From: Phycisphaerales bacterium
Lineage (GTDB): Bacteria > Planctomycetota > Phycisphaerae > Phycisphaerales > UBA1924
Assembly (NCBI GenBank): GCA_020845755.1
Contig: JADLFE010000009.1
Coordinates: 62,001 to 126,000 of the forward strand
Direction of reading: 5' to 3'
DNA: 64,000 nucleotides
The notes under the pieces are model-generated. The model was not told the DNA's origin. It searched no databases and saw only the letters and a program-made list of their open reading frames with translations. The position numbers and the translations under genes are program-made. The first letter of the stretch is position 1. Each line of letters opens with the position of its first letter. This document shows, piece after piece, positions 8,097 to 16,202 of the stretch.

Positions 8097-9041
8097 ATGA
8101 AGGTGTTCTGGGCGATCATCGGTCTGCTCCTGATCGGCGCGGTGGCGACACTCCTCTTGACCGATCGCGGGTTGTCGTCGCCCAAGGCGATGCCCATCGC
8201 CGGGCCCGCAGCGACAACGCCAAGTCCCAACGAGCCTCTCCCCGAGCCCGGGCTGAAGAACCCCGCCAAGGACACGCGCGTTGCGGTGAAGCCAGAGCCC
8301 GCCGCGAACTCCAAGACTGAGGAAACGCCTGAAGCCAAGCCCGAGAATTCGCCTGAAATCAAACCTGAAGCAAGGCCGGCGATCGCGCCCGAAGCGAAGC
8401 CGGAGGTGACAGTCAAGGCGTCCCCCACTCCGCCGCCGGTTGAAGCGAAACCTGAGTCCAAGCCCGCGGAAACAAACGTGCTGGAGAACAAGCCGGCGGA
8501 CCCCGCCGTCGAGAAGCCGGGCGACGCACTCGCCGCGCCCGCCGCAGCGCCGCTCCCCGAGGTGAAGATCGAGAAGAAGGACGACGGCTCAATGCTGATC
8601 GACGGGCGATTTACCGTGAAGGGCGCGGGTACATCCGAAGACCCGTATGTCGTTCCGTGGGACCTGTTCACGTCGGTCGAGGAAGTCTACAAGCCGCAGC
8701 AGGGCAAGAAGGATCTCCCCGGTCGCGTCGTGATGTTCGACGGGAAGTTCGTGCGAATCGCGGGCTATGTCGCGTATCCGATGTTCGTCGATCAGCCGCG
8801 CGAGTTGCTCTCGATGCTGAACCAGTGGGACGGTTGCTGCATCGGCATCCCACCCACACCCTACGACGCGATCGAGGTGAAACTCGCCAAGGTCGTGACA
8901 CCCAAGGAGCGTCTGGCGACCTACGGCACGGTCGAGGGCAAGTTCGGCGTGAAGCCGTACCTCGCGGGCGACTGGCTCGTCGGGCTCTACTTGATGGAAG
9001 ACGCGAAACTGAGCGTCAAGGAATACAACGTCGGGAGTTGA
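8097..9041 (+). CDS. Membrane-anchored DUF3299-like protein with a KPE-rich linker
   Basis: The protein has 314 residues. It has an N-terminal membrane anchor (residues ~3-22), then ~130 residues rich in Lys-Pro-Glu repeats (PEAKPE, IKPEARP), which would form an extended spacer across the periplasm. A globular C-terminal half follows: VPWDLFTSVEEVY, FVRIAGYVAYPMF, WDGCCIGIPPTPYDAIEV. The G-Y-V...C-C-I-G-I-P-P-P pattern matches the DUF3299 family, small periplasmic proteins often next to MacB-like ABC genes. It starts 33 bp after the permease and is probably the last gene of the locus. The two adjacent cysteines could bind a ligand or metal; this is not known. Confidence 0.75.
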   Translation: MKVFWAIIGLLLIGAVATLLLTDRGLSSPKAMPIAGPAATTPSPNEPLPEPGLKNPAKDTRVAVKPEPAANSKTEETPEAKPENSPEIKPEARPAIAPEAKPEVTVKASPTPPPVEAKPESKPAETNVLENKPADPAVEKPGDALAAPAAAPLPEVKIEKKDDGSMLIDGRFTVKGAGTSEDPYVVPWDLFTSVEEVYKPQQGKKDLPGRVVMFDGKFVRIAGYVAYPMFVDQPRELLSMLNQWDGCCIGIPPTPYDAIEVKLAKVVTPKERLATYGTVEGKFGVKPYLAGDWLVGLYLMEDAKLSVKEYNVGS

Positions 9042-9131
9042 GCGGCGCGAAGGACCGGTAGGCGTGCGCGCGGCGCGGTTCGCGGACCATCCGGCCTCGC
9101 ACCCGCGCGCGAATCCGGCTACGCTCTCCCC

Positions 9132-10379
9132 GTGGCCAAGGCCCCTTCCAACAAATCCACCGTGCCCAAATCCGGCGCACCATCCGGCGCCAAACCCGGC
9201 GGCTCAGCGGGCAAAGGCGCGTCGCGCGCCAGGGGCGTTGGGCTGATCGAGGATTCGCCAACGAAGAAGCGTGCGGAACTCCCGCCGGTCGTCGTCGGTG
9301 CGATGCGCGACATCGTGGGCCAGGATCGCGCGATCGACGTGCTCCAGAAGTCGCTCGCCAGCGGGCGCATGCACCACGCGTGGATCTTCCATGGCCCGGC
9401 GGGGGTAGGAAAGTTCACGGCCGCCGTCACGTTCGCCGCCACGCTGCTCGATCCAACCAGCCGCGCGGGCATCGACGGCTTTATCGAGCCCGACGCCAAG
9501 AGCCACGTCTCGAGACTCCTCAAGAGCGGGACGCACCCGGACCTGCACGTGATCGTGAAGGAACTGGCGCGCTTCCATGAAGAGGCCAAGGTGCGGAGCG
9601 CCAAGTTGCTGACGATCCCGACAAAGGTGATCGAGCAACACCTGATCGCGCCATCGACGAAAGCCGCCATGATCCAGCCGGGCGGCCTGGCATCCAAGGT
9701 GTTTATCATCGACGAGGCAGAACTGCTCGATCGCTCACCGAGCAATGCGCCCGCCCAGAATTCGATCCTCAAGACGCTCGAGGAGCCGCCGCCGGGCACC
9801 GTCATCATCCTGGTGACGTCGAATGAGGATCGGCTTCTCCCCACGATCCGCAGCCGATCGCAGCGTGTGGCCTTTCACTCGCTCGACGATGATGCGATGA
9901 AGAAGTGGATGCGGGCGCGGGGCGTCGAGTTGCCGCGCGACCATGGCACATGGCTGCTCTCCCATGCCGCCGGCTCGCCCGGCGCGCTGCTGGAGGCGAT
10001 GCGCGACAACCTCTCTCTGTGGCACACGGAACTCGATCTGAAGTTGACCGCGCTCGAGCGAGGCGGGGCGGCGCCCGACCTTGGCCCGGTCATGACCAGA
10101 CTCGTCGACGACTGGGCCGTGGCGTTCGTGAAACGTGACGCCAACGCGAGCAAGGAAGCCGCCAATCACGGGGCGATGGACGTGCTCTTCCGCATGCTCG
10201 CCGATCGCTGCCGCGCCGGCCTGCGTGAGGGCGGCCCGCGCGTGTCGTCGTGGCTCACGGCGCTCGATCACATACGGAGCGCGGAGCGACAAGCGGGATC
10301 AAACGTGAGCGCGGGGCTGCTCCTGGGCAACCTCGCGGCCCAGTGGGGCGCGGCGTTCGAGCCCGCCGCACGGGAATAA
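9132..10379 (+). CDS. holB: DNA polymerase III delta' subunit (clamp-loader AAA+ protein)
   Basis: The gene starts with GTG at 9132 and encodes 415 residues. The ~55-residue N-terminal tail is Ala/Pro/Lys-rich and probably disordered. IVGQDRAIDVL is followed by Walker A GPAGVGKFT at 88-96, the Walker B-like IIDEAELL, and the SRSQ sensor segment before VAFHSLDDD. This is the delta'/DnaX AAA+ fold that helps load the beta clamp at replication forks. The four-cysteine zinc module common in DnaX/delta' is absent; instead there is a long insert (residues ~105-180) between Walker A and Walker B. It follows the presumed metal operon but is functionally unrelated. Confidence 0.88.
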   Translation: MAKAPSNKSTVPKSGAPSGAKPGGSAGKGASRARGVGLIEDSPTKKRAELPPVVVGAMRDIVGQDRAIDVLQKSLASGRMHHAWIFHGPAGVGKFTAAVTFAATLLDPTSRAGIDGFIEPDAKSHVSRLLKSGTHPDLHVIVKELARFHEEAKVRSAKLLTIPTKVIEQHLIAPSTKAAMIQPGGLASKVFIIDEAELLDRSPSNAPAQNSILKTLEEPPPGTVIILVTSNEDRLLPTIRSRSQRVAFHSLDDDAMKKWMRARGVELPRDHGTWLLSHAAGSPGALLEAMRDNLSLWHTELDLKLTALERGGAAPDLGPVMTRLVDDWAVAFVKRDANASKEAANHGAMDVLFRMLADRCRAGLREGGPRVSSWLTALDHIRSAERQAGSNVSAGLLLGNLAAQWGAAFEPAARE

Positions 10380-10516
10380 TTCGCCCGAACAACTCACGTG
10401 TGCGTCATGAATACAGCAGAATTGCGCCATCACGAGCGTCGGGCGCGAACTCGCCATCGATTGCTCGGTATTCTGTAGCGAGCGCTGCTCGGGACGGCCG
10501 GGCCGAGCGCCGCACG

Positions 10517-10526
10517 CCCCCCCCCC
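10517..10526. repeat. Ten-base poly-C tract upstream of the thioredoxin-like gene
   Basis: A run of about ten cytosines lies in the leader, 25 bp before the preferred ATG at 10552. Tracts of this kind can slip in replication. No other homopolymer this long caught my eye in the window. Confidence 0.8.
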
Positions 10527-10551
10527 GCACGCCGTCATGGAGCCCATGCGT

Positions 10552-11232
10552 ATGAAACGTGTTGTCGTCGCGTCGATTCTTTCGCTCGCCTTCCCCGTCG
10601 CCGCCCTGGCACAGAACGCCACCAAACCCGCGGAGCCATCCAAGCCCAAGCAGGTCCAGCCGGCGGGCAAGCCCGACACCAAACAGAAGGAAGCGGAGAA
10701 ACCGGCCGTCACGCTGAAGGTTGGCGATAAAGCACCCGAACTCAAGATTGACGCGTGGGTGAAGGGCGAGCAGATCACCGGCTTTGAGAAGGGCAAGGTC
10801 TACGTCGTCGAGTTCTGGGCGACCTGGTGCGGCCCGTGCATCAAAAACATCCCGCACCTCACGGAACTGCAGAAGGAATACAAGGACGTCGCGTTCATCG
10901 GCGTGGCCGCGTCCGAGCGTGGTGATGACGCCAAGGCCAAGCAGGACAAGGTCGAGAAGTTCGTGAAGGAGAAGGGCGACGAGATGGGATACCGGGTGGC
11001 ATTCGATAGCGATCGCGAGATGTCCAAGGATTGGATGCAGGCCGCCGGACAGGGCGGGATCCCCTGCGCCTTCATCGTTGACGGAGAAGGCAAGGTCGCG
11101 TTCATCGGTCATCCGGCGAAGGACGAATTCGCCGCCAAGATCGCGGAACTCGCCGGCGGAGACACCAAGAAGGACAAGCCGCACACCGAGAAGCCAGCTG
11201 GCACGAAGCCCGAGAAACCCAGCAAGAAGTAA
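10552..11232 (+). CDS. Secreted TlpA/thioredoxin-like protein
   Basis: I choose the ATG at 10552 because GGAG lies nine bases upstream; in-frame ATGs at 10537 and 10546 are alternatives. The 226-residue protein has a signal peptide (ending ALA/Q), a Lys/Pro-rich spacer, then a thioredoxin fold with WATWCGPC (W92-C96) and the cis-Pro region GGIPCAF. Members of this family reduce or isomerise periplasmic disulfides, or support cytochrome c maturation. The C-terminal ~25 residues are again Lys/Pro/Glu-rich. It ends at a convergent boundary with fliS marked by a strong hairpin. Confidence 0.9.
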   Translation: MKRVVVASILSLAFPVAALAQNATKPAEPSKPKQVQPAGKPDTKQKEAEKPAVTLKVGDKAPELKIDAWVKGEQITGFEKGKVYVVEFWATWCGPCIKNIPHLTELQKEYKDVAFIGVAASERGDDAKAKQDKVEKFVKEKGDEMGYRVAFDSDREMSKDWMQAAGQGGIPCAFIVDGEGKVAFIGHPAKDEFAAKIAELAGGDTKKDKPHTEKPAGTKPEKPSKK

Positions 11233-11264
11233 CTCGACTCGACCACTCGAACGTCTCAAATATG

Positions 11265-11293
11265 CGGGCCGCTCGGAAGATCCGGGCGGCCCG
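11265..11293. terminator. Strong GC hairpin between convergent thioredoxin-like gene and fliS
   Basis: A 13-bp stem (11265-11277 with 11281-11293, one G-T pair) closes a three-base AGA loop. The downstream T content is weak on the plus strand (TGTTCATTCT) and modest on the minus strand. It probably acts as a bidirectional terminator or barrier between the converging genes. Confidence 0.6.
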
Positions 11294-11332
11294 TGTTCAT
11301 TCTGGATTGTTGAGGGGGCGGTGTGAAACCGA

Positions 11333-11821
11333 TTACGCGCTGAGGCTCACCGACACCCGCGCCGGATTCTGGGTCGAACTGCTCGGCGAGGAAACGGGCG
11401 TGGCGTTCGCCGGCGCGATCGCGCCGGCAGTTCCCGCGCGCTCCTGCGCCAGTTTCTGCATCGCCAGCACCCAGGTTTCGCGTTCGTACTTCAGGATATC
11501 GATGACCTTGTCGAGACGGGCCGCGTTCTTTTCCAGGCTGGCCTCGGTCAACTCGGTGAAGAGGAACGAGAACACGCCTCGGACCTTTGCGGCCAGTTCC
11601 GCGTCCACGGTGGGCGCGATGGTGGTCATGAGTTCGACCACGATGTCGCGGCACTGGGAGATGCCGTTGAAACTCAACTCGTAGTTCTTCGTGGCCAGGC
11701 CCTCGCGTCCCTGGGTCGCGAACTTGATCGCGCCGTCGAGGAGCATCAGGCGCAGTTCCTCCGGCGGAGCGGTCAGCACCTTGGTGCGGAGATACGCGTT
11801 GACGTTGGCGTTCTGGCTCAT
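11333..11821 (-). CDS. fliS: Flagellar export chaperone FliS
   Basis: The 162-residue protein matches FliS: an N-terminal YLRTKVLTAPPEELRLMLLDGAIKF segment, the four-helix bundle, and the INSQ-like NGISQCRDIVVEL stretch. FliS binds the disordered C-terminus of flagellin in the cytoplasm and delivers it to the type III export gate. The C-terminal ~30 residues (Ala/Pro/Ser-rich) extend beyond the typical ~125-135-residue protein. It lies 61 bp downstream of fliD on the same strand, the common fliD-fliS order, so both are probably in one transcript. Confidence 0.92.
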   Translation of the reverse strand: MSQNANVNAYLRTKVLTAPPEELRLMLLDGAIKFATQGREGLATKNYELSFNGISQCRDIVVELMTTIAPTVDAELAAKVRGVFSFLFTELTEASLEKNAARLDKVIDILKYERETWVLAMQKLAQERAGTAGAIAPANATPVSSPSSSTQNPARVSVSLSA

Positions 11822-11882
11822 CGATGAGGTCTATCGGAACTCAGAAAGGGCGACTTTACCGGGCGTACGCGGAAGGCGTGCT

Positions 11883-14741
11883 TTACCCCAGGGAGCCCAG
11901 AGCCTGCTGCTGCGTCTGCATCTGCCCGATCGCCTTTTCCATCGCGATGAACTGGGCCTCGAGGATCGCCCGCCGATCGTCCAGGCGGCTTGTGAAGTCG
12001 TCGATGCGTTTGTTCTGGGCGGTGATCTGGTTGTCCATCGCCTTTTTGCGGAGCGTGAGAATACCCGAAGAACTGTCGACGTAGCGCGTCGCGAATTCCT
12101 CGAAGGCGCTGGCGACGCCGAGTTTGGAGAACTCCTTGCCGTAGTTCGGGTTGCGGGCCTTGGCCCCGCCTCCCAGGTCGATGTACTCGTCGCTGTCGAC
12201 CTCGCGAGCGGTGAAGAGGGCCTCGACGGCGTCGGGGTCGTCTTGCAGGGCCGCGCGGAACTTGTCGGAGTCGAGCGAGAGGGTGCCTCCATCACCGACT
12301 TTCACGCCGACATCGGCCAGTCGTAAGTACTTTCCGGTGAGCCCCTTGCCGGGAGTCTGGATGAGACGGAAGAGCGAGGAGCGCATCTCCAGGGCGGTGG
12401 AATCGCCGAGCAGCGCGCCCTTTTGCTGCGTCGTCTCGTCGTAGCGCATGTTCTGATCGATGCGTTTGAGCGCGGTATTGAACGAGTCGATGAAGACCTT
12501 GACCTGGTCCTCGATCGCCTGCGTGTCGCGCGAGATCGTGAGCGTCTCGGGATCCGGGCTGGTGCCCTTGAGATCGATCTTGACGTTCGAGATCACGCCG
12601 TCCAGCGTGTTGGTCGAACTGGTCAGCAGCACCGCCTTGGCCGGATCGGTCGAGCCGAAGAACACCTTGGCGTCCTGGCCCTTGTCGATCGTCGACAGCC
12701 CGAGGTTGAACGAGCCGGTATCGATCAGGACACGCCCGTTCGACCCCGTGGACTTCGAAGTGAGGCTCAGGCGATACGGCGCCACCGACGAGCCGTCGTT
12801 GATGATCGTCGCCGACACGCCGACGCCCGCGGCGTTGATCTTGTCCATCACCTTCTGGAGCGTGTCGGAGGTGTCGAACGTGACGGTCTTTTCCAGCGAG
12901 CCGTCGAGTTTGTTGCTCGCGTCGACTCCCGCCGCCGTGCCCGAGATGCCGAGGAGTTTGGCGACGCTTCCGGTCTGGTCCTCAACGCTGATCTTCACCG
13001 TGCCGCCCGACGTGCGTTCCTTGATGATCACGCCGTCGCCGTTGGTGTTGATCGAGGCGACGAGGTTGAGCGTTCCGCCGCTGGCGGAGTTGATCTCGTC
13101 GATGATGTCGCCGAGCGTCTTGGCGTCGCCGCCGATATCGATCGTCGCGGTTCCGCCCGAGGAATCTGTGAATTTGATCTTGCCCGTGCCGAGCCCCTTG
13201 CCCGCGTTGAGGTCCGCCAGGCGGGTCGAGCGTGCCATGTACTGGTGCTGCAGGTTCGAGCCCGTCACGCTCGACGACGACACGCCCAGCGCGCCCGTCG
13301 AGATGCCTAGCGACTGGGCCGTGTCGGCCAGCGGCGAGCCGGTGACGTAGAGATTGCTCGTACCGCCGGTATTGTCCGTGACCTGCAGTCCCGTACCCTT
13401 GTCGGCGACCGCGAGCGTGAGGCGGGCTTTGCCGTTGGAGCCCGTGCCCGAGGCGGTCTCGATCTGGCGCATGATCTCGTCGAGCGATGCGTCGGAGGTC
13501 AGGTTGACACTGAACGAATAGCCGTCGCGCGTGGTGAAATTGACCTGCCCGTCGCCGCCGATGCCCTGCCCGCCGTTGAGCGTGCTGGCCAGCGTGCTGT
13601 TGATTCCCGCCAGGACTCGCTTGCCCGTGAGGACGCCGCTCACGTCTGAATTCCCGAGAATTCCCAGGTCTTTCGCCGTGCTGCTGTTGTTCTCGGTGAC
13701 CGTGACGACGCTCGACGCGGTGCCCGTCAGTTTGAACTTCCCGGTTTCATCGATCGACGCGACGACCTCGGAGTGCCCGCCGGCCGTAAGCGCGTCGTTG
13801 ATGCGTTTGACCACGCCGCCCATGGTCGTGACGGCGCTGTCGGTCTTCTTGTTGTCGGAGTCGTAGACGTCGCCCACGTTGATCTTGATGACGTTACCGT
13901 CGACGTTGATCGAGAAGTTGTACGCGGCGTTACCCACCGTGCTCTTGATCGCAACGCCGTTGCCGTCGTTGAGTGTCGAGAGCAGCGTGTCCGAATGGGC
14001 ACGATAGACCGTGGAGCCCGTCGATGTCGCGCCGGCGGAAAGCGCCGTCGCCGCGATGCCCAGGCTCGTCGCCGCCGTCGAGCCCGTCGCGTCGCTGATC
14101 GACCACGTGCTGGTGCCGCCGGCTGTGTCCTTGATCACGAACTTCCCGTCGCGCACCGACGCCGTCACCTTCGCCACGCCGTTTCCGTTGATCGCCTCCA
14201 GCACGTCGTTGACAGTGGCGGCCTTGGAGAGATCGACCGTCGCGGCGTTTCCCTTGGAATCCGTGATGACGATCTTGCCCCGCTCGACACCCTTGCCATC
14301 GTTCAAGTCCGACAGAGCCATGTCGCGGTCGAGCCTCGCCTTGCCTGATTCGAAGCTGAAGGATGTCGCGCCAAGGCCCGTGGTCGTCTTGTCCGCAAAG
14401 CCCTTCGACAGGCGCTGCTGCGTGCTGACCAGCCGGTCAACGATGAACGTGTACGAGCCCACAGCCGCGTCGGCGCTCGCGGTCGCGGTCAGGACCTTGT
14501 CGTCGGAGCTGGTCGCGGCGGCGCTCCCGAAGACGTTCTTGGTGCGGATCGTATTCGCCGCCGTCTTGAGCGCCTGCATGCGCGAACTCAGATCCAGATA
14601 GGCCGCGTTGATCGCCTGGAACTGAACGAGCCGCGCCTGCGCCTGCGTGCGCGGCTGAGCCTCGATCTGCAAAAGTTGGCTGATGATCTGGTTGCGATCG
14701 ATGCCGCTGAACAATCCGACGCCGGAGGTCACACCGCTCAT
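11883..14741 (-). CDS. fliD: Flagellar hook-associated protein 2 (filament cap) FliD, enlarged
   Basis: Start chosen at 14741 because GGGAGGAG lies six bases upstream; a start at 14765 is possible. The 952-residue product is about twice the usual FliD length. The N-terminus (GLFSGIDRNQIISQLLQIEAQP) and C-terminus (FEEFATRYVD, LRKKAMDNQI, QFIAMEKAIGQMQ) are canonical. The centre holds four tandem units beginning L-x-x-LN-(D/G/A)G-x-G at residues ~143, 254, 384 and 507, each resembling flagellin hook IN modules. FliD forms the pentameric cap that guides flagellin folding at the filament tip. The extra units should enlarge the exposed outer domains. Confidence 0.93.
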   Translation of the reverse strand: MSGVTSGVGLFSGIDRNQIISQLLQIEAQPRTQAQARLVQFQAINAAYLDLSSRMQALKTAANTIRTKNVFGSAAATSSDDKVLTATASADAAVGSYTFIVDRLVSTQQRLSKGFADKTTTGLGATSFSFESGKARLDRDMALSDLNDGKGVERGKIVITDSKGNAATVDLSKAATVNDVLEAINGNGVAKVTASVRDGKFVIKDTAGGTSTWSISDATGSTAATSLGIAATALSAGATSTGSTVYRAHSDTLLSTLNDGNGVAIKSTVGNAAYNFSINVDGNVIKINVGDVYDSDNKKTDSAVTTMGGVVKRINDALTAGGHSEVVASIDETGKFKLTGTASSVVTVTENNSSTAKDLGILGNSDVSGVLTGKRVLAGINSTLASTLNGGQGIGGDGQVNFTTRDGYSFSVNLTSDASLDEIMRQIETASGTGSNGKARLTLAVADKGTGLQVTDNTGGTSNLYVTGSPLADTAQSLGISTGALGVSSSSVTGSNLQHQYMARSTRLADLNAGKGLGTGKIKFTDSSGGTATIDIGGDAKTLGDIIDEINSASGGTLNLVASINTNGDGVIIKERTSGGTVKISVEDQTGSVAKLLGISGTAAGVDASNKLDGSLEKTVTFDTSDTLQKVMDKINAAGVGVSATIINDGSSVAPYRLSLTSKSTGSNGRVLIDTGSFNLGLSTIDKGQDAKVFFGSTDPAKAVLLTSSTNTLDGVISNVKIDLKGTSPDPETLTISRDTQAIEDQVKVFIDSFNTALKRIDQNMRYDETTQQKGALLGDSTALEMRSSLFRLIQTPGKGLTGKYLRLADVGVKVGDGGTLSLDSDKFRAALQDDPDAVEALFTAREVDSDEYIDLGGGAKARNPNYGKEFSKLGVASAFEEFATRYVDSSSGILTLRKKAMDNQITAQNKRIDDFTSRLDDRRAILEAQFIAMEKAIGQMQTQQQALGSLG

Positions 14742-14789
14742 CGCATCTCCTCCCGCCCGCGCCAAGGCCGCGGGCTCACCGATCCGATC

Positions 14790-15047
14790 TCACGCCGCCC
14801 GGCGGACCTGCCGCCATTGGGGAAAGGCTTCTTGAAACCACTCGCAAGCCCGCCCGTGCCCGATCACACCCAGCGACGCGGCACGCTCGGCACGGCGTCC
14901 GCTCGGTCGATCAAGCCCCGACACCCGAAGCGTCAAGAGGTCCACCGCCCAGGCCGAAAGCACCCGTCCATACATCGTCCGAACGCTCGCGAGAGCTTGA
15001 CACTCACCACAGCGGGTCGCATCGGGGCTCATCCGTCTGAAACTCAT
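14790..15047 (-). CDS. Possible small protein upstream of fliD (hypothetical)
   Basis: An 85-residue open frame (ATG at 15047) ends 48 bp before the fliD start on the same strand. It has a C-x-x-C pair near the N-terminus (RCGEC), a hydrophobic VLSAWAVDLLTL stretch and an aromatic C-terminus (WFQEAFPQW). Third-position GC is only moderate and there is no clear ribosome-binding site. I do not recognise a family. It may be a lineage-specific flagellar-operon gene or a chance frame. Confidence 0.28.
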   Translation of the reverse strand: MSFRRMSPDATRCGECQALASVRTMYGRVLSAWAVDLLTLRVSGLDRPSGRRAERAASLGVIGHGRACEWFQEAFPQWRQVRRAA

Positions 15048-15451
15048 GGAAACTCCACGATTACGCCAACAAGATCGGGCCGCACGCACCTCTGGCTGGA
15101 GCGGTGGCGCTGCCGACCAACCAATTGACTCCGCGAACGACGGGCCAATCCGCCCAAAGTCTCTCGCGTATCAGGCTGGTTCCGAGAACATCGGTTGGCC
15201 GGCCTCGTTGGTTCAGACCAGCCGCCAGAGTCCAGCCCACACGCTCTTGAATTCAGCCCTGTCACGCGCAACCTCCGCGCCTGCAAAGTCGCGATCCGTT
15301 AGGATCATGCTTCAGACACAGCGAGAACCTGATCCCGCTGGCCGATGTATCACACTCGCGGGTCTGTTCGCGCTCGCCAGGCCGCGTGATTCACGTGTGG
15401 TTCTCGTGTAGCCTGCACCTGCTCGCATCTGCCGTCGATCGGGAGTCTTGC
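15048..15451. other. Gene-free stretch upstream of the 15452 membrane protein
   Basis: About 400 bp in which I see no convincing gene, RNA or repeat. It must hold the promoter of the fliD transcript (minus) and of the 15452 gene (plus). Confidence 0.5.
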
Positions 15452-16111
15452 ATGTCCGACGCGTCCGTCCAAGTCACCAGCCCCACGCCGCTCGTTCGCC
15501 CAACACCAGGGCTTATCCGAGGGCTGACGGGGCCGCTCAGCGTCCTCACCATGCTGACGGCCATTGCCGGCGTGTACTGGGGGCTCGCCGGCCTTTGGCC
15601 CCGTATCGCCTGGCCGCTCGTCGCGTTTGAGATTGTCACCATCGTCGGATGCGTCTTTGGCTTGCTCGTCGCCCGCGGGAAGTTCGCCGATGGCCCCGGA
15701 CTCACTCTCCTGTGCGTCGCGGGCCTGATCATGACGTGCGGAGTGCTCGCCTGGCTCGGCGCCAACAAGGTCCACGCGGGTGTCAACCTCAAGCCGTTCA
15801 TGCTCTCGCGTCTGGGCGTCGCGGGGATCCTGTACGCGCTGGCGGCGATCAGCGAGGTCTGGCACTCCCCCGCCGCCGCCAAGACACTTACCAAGGCGAT
15901 CGCGTACGCCATCGTGTTCGTGGCGATCGCGGGCGCGTTTGCTTCCTTCAGGAACGCGCCGATCATGGACAAGATGCAGGGCTGGCGCGAAGCCGCACGC
16001 CTCGTCGGGCTGGCGATTGCCGCGATCCTCGCCGTGATCGGCGCCTGCGGCGGGGTCCACCTGTCAATCCGCGCCTTCACCATCGCGCGCGAGCCCGAAT
16101 CCGCCGCGTGA
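15452..16111 (+). CDS. Multi-pass membrane protein of unknown function
   Basis: The ATG at 15452 follows GGGAG at six bases' spacing. The 219-residue protein has about six hydrophobic helices (from GPLSVLTMLTAIAGVYWGLAGL to LVGLAIAAILAVIGACGGVHL) with short loops and no recognisable catalytic or transport motif. I do not recognise the family. It stands alone between the flagellar genes and mutL, 91 bp before the latter. Confidence 0.7.
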   Translation: MSDASVQVTSPTPLVRPTPGLIRGLTGPLSVLTMLTAIAGVYWGLAGLWPRIAWPLVAFEIVTIVGCVFGLLVARGKFADGPGLTLLCVAGLIMTCGVLAWLGANKVHAGVNLKPFMLSRLGVAGILYALAAISEVWHSPAAAKTLTKAIAYAIVFVAIAGAFASFRNAPIMDKMQGWREAARLVGLAIAAILAVIGACGGVHLSIRAFTIAREPESAA

Positions 16112-16202
16112 ATCGCCCGTTTGTCATCAGGACGTCCGGTTCACAAGTGTCCCGCTCGCGCCGGTAGCGCCCCGGGTACCATCTGACCGGAGGAACCGTC
16201 GC

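Noticed and set aside
14676-15128. A 150-codon plus-strand frame upstream of the 15452 gene
   Set aside because: Overlaps the start of fliD, has no motif and poor coding composition.
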